From Crocodylus rhombifer (taxonomy: Eukaryota > Chordata > Crocodylia > Crocodylidae): a stretch of DNA of 64,000 nt. Numbering within the stretch: position 1 is the stretch's first letter; every line of letters begins with the position of its first letter. The stretch is taken from NCBI GenBank assembly GCA_038503035.1, contig JAVSML010025539.1:1-64000 (forward strand), read 5' to 3'. The notes below the pieces were generated by a model. The model was not told where the DNA came from, ran no database searches, and saw only the letters and a list, made by a program, of their open reading frames with translations. A program made the position numbers and the translations under genes. Positions 55,478-64,000 of the stretch are shown piece after piece.

Positions 55478-58328
55478 TATATTTTCAGAAGAGTCCAGAC
55501 AACCATTTTGTACTGTCAAGGAACTGGACAGATATTAGTTTGGGGATGGCTTCTGAACCAGACTGTAAGCTGTCACAGACCCAGCTTCCTTATGAAAAAC
55601 AATCAGCTCTGTGTTCTTAGTTTCTATCTGGTTTGTTTTACATGGGCAACTCTGTCCCCATAGTAAAAGACAAGACGAGCAAGTGTGCAAACAAACAAAA
55701 CCCACCCACCATGCACACTCTTCTCTGCTCCTGGACCTTCTTACCCCTGTGTCTAGCTCCACCCCCATCAGCTGTAGCTTGCTCCCAATCTTCCAGCCAG
55801 GCATCTTCCAGACTACCTAACTGGAGCTGGGTTTCAGTCCTCTGCAGGCTAAGCACCCTTCTTACACAGACCAAAGGTCTCCAGGAACAATACATTGATA
55901 CAAATCTCAACAAGAGAAATTATCTTGTAAAAGTCTGCTGAAATTACCAAGCCAAGATGCAAAAAGTCCTAATTACTCAGGCACTTGGTGAACCTAAAAA
56001 ATATCTTCATTCTCTTCTCTGATCAGTTTTCTTTCATGATTATCTCATTTATCCTTTTATAAGAGGGCTCTTTTGGCAATTTTTAATTCTGAATGTTTGG
56101 GGAGGTTTGGGGATGAGGGTGGCATTTGTTGACAGGGCTTGATCCACTATGTCTTGAAATGATCTCATTGATTTTGATGAGAATAAGATTGAATGCAGCA
56201 TCCTATAACATAGAAATTCTTGCCTCAGTTGAATTATTATTATCTCTGAAATAGTTTTCATAGTCTTTCCCTTCCTTCTTGAAGATTTACTAAGGAAGAC
56301 AGGAAAATCTTTACTATCTTTTAGTACCACCAAAAATGTGCCATCCTTTTGGTCATTGCTTTGGCTCATTGCTTTGAATCATACTGATTCAGTTAAGTTT
56401 TCACCACTTTCAGCAAGCTGCTTAAGGTTAGAGTTGGCTTGGTGTATCTAAAGACAACCTGGTAAGATTATACATCAGTTATTCTTAAGTAAAAGCCTAG
56501 GTTTTTGCCCTAAAGAGTTTCTGAATGAAAATCCAAGAGGCAGACTTGAAGGGCCATTTATAAAACTATTTCCTAAAACTTTCAGCAGTTTTATTTTTCC
56601 TCTCCCATATATACTGAAACTTGGTTTATACTTTAATTTAAAAGTTGTGCTTTGGAAAAAGGTCCATGACTTATGCTAGCTGCATAAAATGTTCCTAGGG
56701 GTCAGTGTTTGGGGACAAAGTACCCTTATAAAATTCAAGCATCATACCAATGAGGTTAAAAAAAATTACTTTTAAATGTCTGGAAACTGTTTCCCACATC
56801 ATTCCTATGAACTAAAAATGTGCATGCTACTTAATAGAATTTTCTTCCTGATCATCACTTGAAGAACTTTGAGTCTTATCAATTAACTGAAATCCTTACT
56901 TAAATGGTACATATTCCTTCCCCTAGTCAAAAGCCCCGATTTTTTTTTTTTTTTTTTTTTTTGTCGTCAAGATATTTTTTAAGTAACTTTACCCAGTGTT
57001 GGGGATACTGAGCTTTAATCCTACTGTTTGATTGGCAGAATACATTTTAGACTCCCAGGAGCCCTATAGACACTGAGACTCTCTACTAAGGACCACAGTG
57101 CTTGTTCTCCTGCTTTTATGCTTGGGGAAATTTAACGTTAGCACTCCCCATCAAAACATCTGTTTTTTGATGAACTAAAAAGGATCACAACACTGACACT
57201 TACATTCCATAGTGAAATATATCCTGAAGAAATGCTTAATGATATCACTCTTTATTAGCTAAATCATAGCCTCTTTAATGTCTAATTTTAATAAAGCAGC
57301 TTTCTGTTGCAATCTGCACAATTTTGGGGTAACATTGCACTGGGTTTTAGACCAGAATTTCATAAACATTGCTTAATCTGATATTAAAGGTGGCAGTGTT
57401 ATTACTAAATATTTTGAGCTAGATCTAGGATATGTACATAATGTAATATATACAAAGAGAAATGTATTCAGAGTGTCTATAAAATAATTCATGCTTAAAG
57501 TATAAGCTAATAATATTTACTAAGAGACAGAGACTCTTGGATAAATATTGATGTGTAGCGGAGTCCTAAATTTCATGAGGAATAAACTGTCTGCATGACA
57601 AAAAAAAATGTAAACAACAAGACTGTCTTTAAAATCACAGTAACAGCCAATATTATCTAGAAAAGTCTGAACTAATTTCGCATTCAAAGCATTTTGTCTC
57701 CTCCCTCTTTGCTTCCTCCTTCCTTCCCACCCCCATCTTCCATAAATACTTCAGGGACAAAAGGAGAAATCCACAAAAGAACAAAAATATGTGAACGTTT
57801 GAAATGCAGGCACTGAGATTACAGAAATTTCTTCCCTAGGACATTTTACTTTCCTCAAAACTAAACTGTAACTAGACTAGTAGCATATATTTTCCATTTA
57901 TTCCTTTTGCTTATCTAACCTTACAGAATTCACTGTAATGGCTTTATCTTCCAGCCTGAAAAGAAATACTTATAGTTTTGAACAAAGGTAGAAATGATAA
58001 TACAGGGGACAATCCAATTGTAGATAGGAAGTGAGTGCTATTATTATCATGATGTAAAGAGAGAAACGCCAGCTCTTATATTTACAGATTACAAGATAAT
58101 GTTGCATAACAATATACTAGCATGACTTTACACTGGTCAATTACATTGATCACTATTGGTAAAGCCTTTATTTCTAGTTCTGTAGGACTGAGGTAATGAA
58201 AAAAATTCATCCTATTTCTGTTCTTGAAACTTCATTTTTTTTTTTAAAGTATTTGTATTTTTGTAATTTTTAGGTTAGGGGCTATATTACTAGAAGTGTT
58301 GCTAAATTCTGTACAAATTTACCTTTAG
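55478..58328. other. AT-rich non-coding stretch
   Basis: A 24-base T run at about 56939. The open frames at 55535-55941 on both strands overlap each other and have no family resemblance. Nothing else recognised. Confidence 0.5.
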
Positions 58329-58942
58329 GGCTAAGTCTAGACAGTCAAAAAGCCTGAGGCTGAATTGATTCAGTTTTGGCAGGTTAGTCTAGATTGCAGA
58401 GATTAAACCCAGAAGCAAGTGAACAGACATTCACTTTTGATTCAGAAAGTGCAGCTACATGCTATTAGTGGCTTAAGCCAGAAGCCAGGGGCATTACAGC
58501 ATGCCTCCCAGCCTGCCAGCCACTACCATAGGGAAGGGATTGAACCTTCAATGCTCCCCTACTCCCCTTTGCTCAAATGGAGGGGGTGCATCCAGGCCCC
58601 AGCTTGGGGTAGCACTCCAAGGTCAGGGAGCCATTCCTGGGGCACTTTAAACCCCCCACTCTGTCCTGTATGAAACCCCAGCCAGGCTTCTGCCCTCTCC
58701 TTGCTTGAGGGGAGAGTGAGGGTGGGAATAGCCATGCCCTGGCTCTGGGCCAGCATGCTGGCTGAGTGGGATAAGGGGAGTTATACCCCTTCTCAGGCCT
58801 GCACAGGACCCCAACTGGGTTGGGGGGGGGCACATCCTACCAGGCTTCTGCCACCCTTCTCCCCACAAGAGTTGGAGGGAAGGGCAGGTCCTGCCAGGGT
58901 TTTGTCTCCCAGCTCTCCACTGGAGGGGGACAGCATGGCCAT

Positions 58943-59789
58943 TAGAGCTGTGCAAAATTTCACTGAGTGTTTCATTTGGAAGCTGTTTTGACATGTTTTG
59001 AACTCGAAACACTGGCAAAATTGAAACTAAACACAAAGCACTGAAACGGCTTCAAAATGAAATGAGGGCACTCAAAATGTTTCAAATGTTTCTAAATGTT
59101 TTAAGTTTTGAAGCAGCCCAATGATGGAAAACAGGGGAAAGCCAGGGCTGTGCTCCAAGTGGCTCCACAGCCCCATGTAGCTCAGCCTGGCAGGGAGCAC
59201 AGCCCTGGTGCTCCCCAGTTCTCGTTGCCAGGCTGAACTCAGAGGGTCTGACAGAACTGGTTGGAGTGCAACACCAACTCTGCCTGCCTCCCACTGCAAG
59301 GCTACGCTGTGATGAGCTCTGCCAGCCATGGAGCTCAGCCCAGTGGAGGGAGGCAGAGCACAGCACTGGGGCTGTGCTCCGCCTCTCACCACCGGGCTGA
59401 GCTCCAAACAGCTCTGCAGCCCCATGGAACTCAGTCCAGTGGTGGGAGTTACAGCTCCGCAGCCTTCCCAGAGGTGTGAGGCCCAGGATCTGTGCGCCGG
59501 ATGACAGGAGGCTGCTGCCTGCAAGTTTTTGCTTTTGAGACAGTGTGGTGCAATTTACAAGAAACCCCCATACATATCTCCTTGAAACTTGGTAGCCTCA
59601 GAAGGGGCTACCATCCCTGCAATTTGCATCTGAATCAGGCAAAAAATGACACTGTTTTAGGCATTTTCATGATTCCCCATTATAGCCTATGGGTGAAACA
59701 TCAAAACAGCGAAAGAGTTTCAACAAAAGGACTAAATGAAATGGTGAAATGGATGTTGAAATTAAACAATGGTGTTTCACACAGCTGTA
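58943..59789 (+). mobile_element. Nested hAT-like nonautonomous element, 847 bp
   Basis: Ends TAGAGCTGTGCAAAATTTC and GTTTCACACAGCTGTA are inverted. The octamers ATGGCCAT (58935-58942) and ATGACCAT (59790-59797) flank it, seven of eight identical. The terminal regions are AT-rich with 'gaaac'/'gtttc' repeats. The centre 59100-59520 is GC-rich, with a repeated phrase near 'ctcagccc(a/g)gtggtggga'. The 150-codon minus frame lies in that GC-rich centre and has no transposase motif. Confidence 0.85.
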
Positions 59790-60024
59790 ATGACCATGCC
59801 CTGGAGAGTGGGTTTTAAATCCCCTCCCTAGCCTACACAGGACCCCAAAGTGGGTCTGCCTGGGCAGGAGAGCTAGCATGCTGGAGAGTGGGGATTTATA
59901 TCCCCTCCACTCTCCCTCCCCACTCAAGGTAGAGGGAGGGCAGCCCCTGCCAAGCTGAGGATGGGGTGGGTGGGGGAAAAAGGTTAGTGGCATCGAATTC
60001 GTAAAAGCTTGAACGAGAATAGTC

Positions 60025-60125
60025 TTATCTCTGTCAGTTCTTTCAGATGCAGGTCATCTGGCCCAGCAGGCTTGAAAACATCCAAATATTCTAAGAGTAC
60101 CCTCACCTGCATGGGACTGATTTCA
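60025..60125 (-). mobile_element. Internal CR1 ORF2 fragment, about 100 bp
   Basis: The minus strand reads 'VRVLLEYLDVFKPAGPDDLH', against 'VRELLERLDVFKTASPDDLH' in the CR1 copy at about 7450. Both ends lose similarity at once, so neither the CR1 3' end nor flanking CR1 is present. Confidence 0.8.
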
Positions 60126-60563
60126 TGTGGTCTCTTATTTTCCCCATATTCCCTAAGCAGATGCTGGCAGGGACTTCTCTCTCCCCCACAATTTGCACAG
60201 TGGCTGCTCCAGCCCCAGTCAGGTTTCCCACTTCCACCCCTGGTCAGCCAGCCCTCACTGCTCTGGCTAGGGAGGAGAGGGGCAGGGGCAACCCTGATCT
60301 GCTGGAGAAGGGTTGCAAAGCATCCTGGGATGCTGGGGGACTGTAATTTTTAACTTGAACCAGGAAGTGGTCTGGGACAAGTTCCATATCCAGTTTGACC
60401 TAAATCAGTTAAGTCTAATTCTACATTCATCCAGGTTTATCTTACACCAGTTTCAGCCATTTTAAAACTGGTTTATGTACACTGAACTTCTGTTCTGTTA
60501 CAGCTTTATTTAAATCAGTTTCAGATCACTTAAAATCAGTTTGTGTAACTTCTGTCCCTAGCC

Positions 60564-61649
60564 TAGGTGCTAAGCAAGAGGGAGCCAAGTGGCTCTCCAT
60601 CCCATTATTATTGACTACAAATCTCTGTTATTAGCCTAAGCTGATTCTGATCACATGAAGTTTTAAAAAGTGTGTCCTCACTGGCCACATTATTTCTAAA
60701 GGCATAGCTGGGTTGCTTTGCACCTGGGTAACCATGCAATGTTTGTAGAAGTGGCAGCTTTTGTGGTGCTGATCACAGTACTACATTCAGCTGCTACTGT
60801 GGTCATGGAAACTCCCCCACATCCCACAAAGACAGCTCTTGGGGCTGCTGTCCCAGTCACTCTCCCTCAGTTATGCTACTGATTATTTGTATAATTGCTT
60901 CTAAAAATTGATGTCAGCCTAACCATGCAATAGCCTGTTGTGGCTATGTTTTTCATGGACTTGGCCTGATTACCCTTTGATTGCAAATATTAAGGATTAA
61001 TGAATAATTATACTTCAAAACTGACATGAATTTAGGTAAACTACCTGACTTTATAAAGAATGTGCAATCCTATCATTCATTCATTCATTAATATAACTGC
61101 CTATTTGTGTGTGCTGGATAATAATTCTCTCACCTAAGCCCCAGACACAAAAGAAATGTATCTACATAATAAATCTGTTACTTACTCATCTGTTGTCTCC
61201 TGTTCTGAGTTGTATACTGAATAGGTAGTATTCCCTCCCTATTTTGTCACCTTCCATTCATCTTTAAGTATTTCTCTTTGTTTAATAAATGTTATTTTGA
61301 CTGACTTATTATGTTTGAAAATAAATTTAAACAGCCATGCTCAGTACTTTGAGGACATTTGCTCAGGCAGAGGTTTAAAAACTTGCAGCATAAAATAGAA
61401 TTAGTCTACTAAATTTAGATAGCTAAATAGATAACTTGGTTTTCTAAAGTGCTGGGGAAAGCAGGCACTGCCTTTTACCCAAGGGAGAGGGAGAGAAGCA
61501 TCCAAACTGGATTGTGGACTGCAGCATGGCACAGTATCAAAGGAGAACATGTTCGGCATGCTGGGGGCAGACATGGCAAGGAACGGCAAGAAGAGAGGAG
61601 CTCTGGAGAAGACGGTCATCAGGACCCTGCCTAAGCCTCGAGAGTGTGC
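60564..61649. other. Non-coding stretch
   Basis: A (CATT)n patch at about 61074-61091. Nothing else recognised. Confidence 0.5.
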
Positions 61650-61835
61650 GGATCGGTGCATGGCACTCGGGCTCTGGGAGCTGCTCGAGGCAGCTTGAGC
61701 AAGCAGCTGGGTGGGCGGTGCATGGATTAGCACATGGAGAGCCAGCCCTGGGAGCAGCTCAAGGCTGCATGGGCCCCACACAGTACACAGGTTAGTGCAT
61801 GGAGAGCAGGCCCTGGGAGCAGTTCAAGGCCTCTC
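61650..61835 (+). repeat. Degenerate minisatellite, unit about 65-75 bp, three units
   Basis: Units share '(g)tgcatgga(g)agc', 'ccctgggagcagctcaaggc' or 'ctctgggagctgctcgaggc'. The second and third units (61725 and 61791) are the closest. Confidence 0.65.
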
Positions 61836-62671
61836 AAGTTAGCCCTGGCTCTAGGTCAGGTAACTGGAGCCCTGCAGTGTGGCTTGGCATTAAACTAAAA
61901 GAGGCCTGGTGCCCAGAAGAGGGGCTGGGAAGGGAAAAGACCCCTGGCATGAGGCCAAGAAACCGGAGCCAGACTTGAGTCCTGTAGGAGCACCCTGGGT
62001 GCCCAGTGCAGGGCACCAGGCCAACAAGAGGAGCCAGAGGCACCACCAGAGCAAGGCCCTTGAGGGACTAGCCACTGGGGGGTGAACCATATCTGCTTCA
62101 GAGCAGGCGTGCGAGTTGCTGGGAAGCGGATCCCACAGGGGAGGCGGGCATGGGAGAGGAGGGTCTGCAGTCTCCACCTGCTTCCATTGTAGGGTGGGGC
62201 ATGTCCACATCCCAGGTCCCTAAAGGGGAGGGGCTCCAGGGAACTCCCTGTGGGGTGTTGAGTACACCCCATATTTTGTGATTTGTTTGTTTTGTACTGC
62301 AGATGTTAATATAGTTATGGGTACTCCTTAAGGGGGTTTATATCGGTTTACCCATCTTTATTACCTATATATGTTTACTGTCTATTATTTAAACTTCCTG
62401 TATTGTTGCCTGTGTATGTCTATTGCATTGCTACCTTGGTCTACCTGGGTTTATCTGAGTTGATGTTTATGTGTTTATTGAGCTGATGCCTTGACTTACC
62501 TGTTCCAGGGTGGTTTAATATTCATCTGTGCAGGGGGGTTAACTACTGCCTGCACTGTGCATCACCTGTTCTATGTTTTGCAGTCCCTTGAAGTGGTGCA
62601 ATGTGTTGACTGCAGGTTATTGTATATGGTGTCACATACTAATTCTATTGTAAATATTTAATGTCTCTTAG
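61836..62671. other. GC-rich then T-rich non-coding stretch
   Basis: 61840-62260 is GC-rich with chance open frames on the minus strand. 62270-62640 is T/G-rich with 'tgtttatgtg'-type phrases. Possibly an LTR/U5-like element, but no termini found. Confidence 0.4.
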
Positions 62672-64000
62672 ATTTATAGATACAGCGTCAGAAGGGACCT
62701 TGCAGACTTTCTAGTCCTACCCCCTGCCTTGGAGACAGAACTGGGCTCAAATGACCCCAGCTAGGAAATCATCAAGCCTCCTCTTAAAGACCCCCAAGGT
62801 AGGAGCCAACACCACTTCCCTTGGTTCCAGATCCTAGCTGCCCTGACTGTGAAGTAGTGCTTTCTAATGTCTAGTCTGAACCTATGTTCTAACAACTTGT
62901 GGCTGTTATTCCTTGTTACTCCAGGAGGCACTTGGGGGAACAGGTTCTCTCCCATTCCCTGCTGGTTCCCTTTAGTAAGTTTATAGATGGCCACCAGGTC
63001 CCCTCACAGCCTTCTCTTGTGAAGGCTGAACAGGTTCAGGGCCCATAGCTTCTCCTCATAGGGTCTGCCCTGCTGTCCCCTGATCATGTGAGTGGCCCTC
63101 CTCTGGACCCTCTCCATGCTGTCTACATCCCTCCTGAAGTGCAGTGGCCAGAACTGGATGCAGTACTCCAGCTATGGCCTGACCAGTGTCTCATAGAGGG
63201 GGAGGATCACCTCCTTGGCCCTACTTGTGATCCATCAGTGCATGCACAACAAGATGCGGTTAGCCCTACTGACTGTGTCCTTGCATTGGTGGCCCATGAT
63301 CATCTTGAAATTGATTAATGACTCCAAGATCTCTTTCTGCCACTGTACTTTTGAAAAGAGAGTTCCCCAGCCTATAGGTATGCTGCTGGTTCTTACTGCC
63401 AAAGGGCAGCACCCTGCACATGTCAATATTGAATCCCATCCTATTCTCATTTGCTCATCCCTGTAACCTGTCCAGGTCCAGCTGTATCCTGTCTCTCCCT
63501 TCTAGCGTGCCCACCTCACCCCAAATCTTAGTGTCATCTGCAAATTTTAAAAGGGTGCTTTTCACCCCCTCATCTAGTTGCTAATAAAGAAATTCAACAG
63601 TGCTGGCCCAAGGACCGAGCCCTGGGGGACTCCAGTGTTCACATCCCTCCAGGTTGAATATGACCTGTCCACCAGCACCCTCTGAGTGACCCCGAGCCAA
63701 TTTGCTTTGTAGGCATCAATGCCACAGTTGCCTAGCTTTTTAATAAGAATAAGGTAGGAGACAGTGTCAAAGGTCTTCATAAAGTCCAGAAAGACTCCAT
63801 CCACCACAACACCTGCGTCCCATGATTTTGTGACCTGAACATAAAAGGCAATCGGGTTGGTCTGACAGGACCTTCCCCTAATGAAACCGTGATGGTTGCC
63901 CCTGAGCATCATCCCTGCTGCTGACCCTTCACAGGTGTGCTCCTTGATAATCTTCTCAAAGAGCTTCCTTGGGAAGCTCTTCTTATTCATATTCATTTTT
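62672..64000 (-). mobile_element. CR1 LINE 3' half, minus strand, at the window edge
   Basis: The 3' end at 62672 ('agcgtcagaagggaccttgc') is followed inward by the UTR and ORF2 C-terminus ('LVRPxLEYCIQFW' equivalent near 63160). Next come 'NRMGFNID', 'KFADDTKIWGEVGTLEG' (about 63550) and the RT core frame 63574-63996. Similarity to the 5929 copy weakens at about 63960, so the 5' truncation may lie there or just beyond the window. Confidence 0.9.
63574..63996 (-). pseudogene. CR1 RT core (140-codon open frame) with intact motifs A and B
   Basis: 'KLFEKIIKEHTCEGSAAGMM', 'SCQTNPIAFYVQVTKSWDAG', motif A 'FLDFMKTFDTVSY', then 'TQRVLVDRSYSTWRDV' and motif B 'GVPQGSVLGPALLNFFISN'. Motif C (FADDTK) is present just after, beyond a stop. 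The Trp-Val-Thr-Asn-Trp-Leu-Glu-Ala block seen in the 5929 copy is shortened to 'ANWLGVTQ', a small deletion. The ATG at 63996 is not a real start. Confidence 0.9.

Larger units (their letters stand above)
58329..60563 (+). mobile_element. Family Y nonautonomous DNA element, copy 4, carrying a nested hAT element and CR1 scrap
   Basis: Left end ggctaagtctagacagtc; right end aacttctgtccctagcc. The left 170 bases match copy 1 closely, and the right 200 bases carry repeated aaatcagttt/aaactggttt motifs as in copies 2 and 3. The GC-rich centre contains repeated phrases ('ccaggcttctgcc', 'cacaggaccccaa.tgggt', 'agcatgctgg'). After subtracting the nested 855 bases the element would be about 1.4 kb. 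Confidence 0.75.

Noticed and set aside
59072..59524. 150-codon minus frame inside the nested hAT-like element
   Set aside because: GC-rich repeated core, no DDE or BED-type transposase feature.
1..64000. CRISPR array, operon or prophage
   Set aside because: No regularly spaced identical repeats and no dense bacterial-type genes. LINE, PLE, hAT and gypsy content shows a vertebrate nuclear genome.
1..64000. Host exons
   Set aside because: I looked for conserved-protein-like frames with splice-site context and found none I could defend. Small exons could still be missed without a search.

Overview
This looks like a piece of sauropsid nuclear genome made of transposable-element remains. I see no host protein-coding exon, tRNA gene or rRNA that I can support, no CRISPR array and no bacterial-style operon. 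The longest open frames belong to decayed retrotransposons or are chance frames in GC-rich minisatellite-like cores. The mix of chicken-repeat-1 (CR1) LINEs, an older L3-like LINE, a Penelope-like element (PLE), a Ty3/gypsy element of Gmr1 type and many hAT-like nonautonomous DNA elements best fits a crocodilian, with turtle as the alternative. It is too rich in gypsy and DNA elements for a bird. The species call is inference.

Layout. 0-5.6 kb: AT-rich unique DNA with one copy each of two nonautonomous families (called Y and X here), a 94-bp unit present twice, and a short hAT-like element. 5.6-10.25 kb: a minus-strand PLE (reverse transcriptase plus GIY-YIG nuclease) split by a nearly full ORF2 CR1. 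10.25-20.5 kb: mostly unique AT-rich DNA, one LTR-like block at 15.3 kb and a (TTA)n tract. 20.5-26.9 kb: an unclassified LINE reverse-transcriptase remnant, CR1 tails, a minisatellite, family Y copy 2, an LTR-like piece with a polypurine tract, and a plus-strand CR1 3' half. 27-36.2 kb: LTR-like sequence, two hAT-like elements, a cluster of inverted PLE tails, and family X copy 2. 36.2-46 kb: a tRNA-like SINE, an L3-like LINE, several CR1 3' ends, X copy 3 and Y copy 3. 46-50.5 kb: an unclassified GC-rich block, AT-rich DNA and a second GC-rich block.

50.5-54.7 kb holds the most informative element: a minus-strand gypsy provirus with a perfect 5-bp target duplication. It has a SCAN-like gag, a CCHC knuckle, protease, then integrase BEFORE reverse transcriptase (the Gmr1 order). 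A deletion joins the reverse transcriptase directly to the interior of the 3' LTR. 55-64 kb: a short hAT element with a 7/8 target duplication, family Y copy 4 carrying a nested hAT-like element and a CR1 scrap, a minisatellite, and a CR1 running to the right edge.

Nothing here works together as a pathway. Every element with recognisable coding has stops, frameshifts, lost catalytic residues or deletions. The value of the window is the insertion history: CR1 into PLE, hAT into Y, gypsy with target duplication. No previously undescribed functional system is evident. The most unusual items are the Gmr1-type gypsy, the inverted PLE-tail cluster, and the X and Y families with GC-rich repeated cores.
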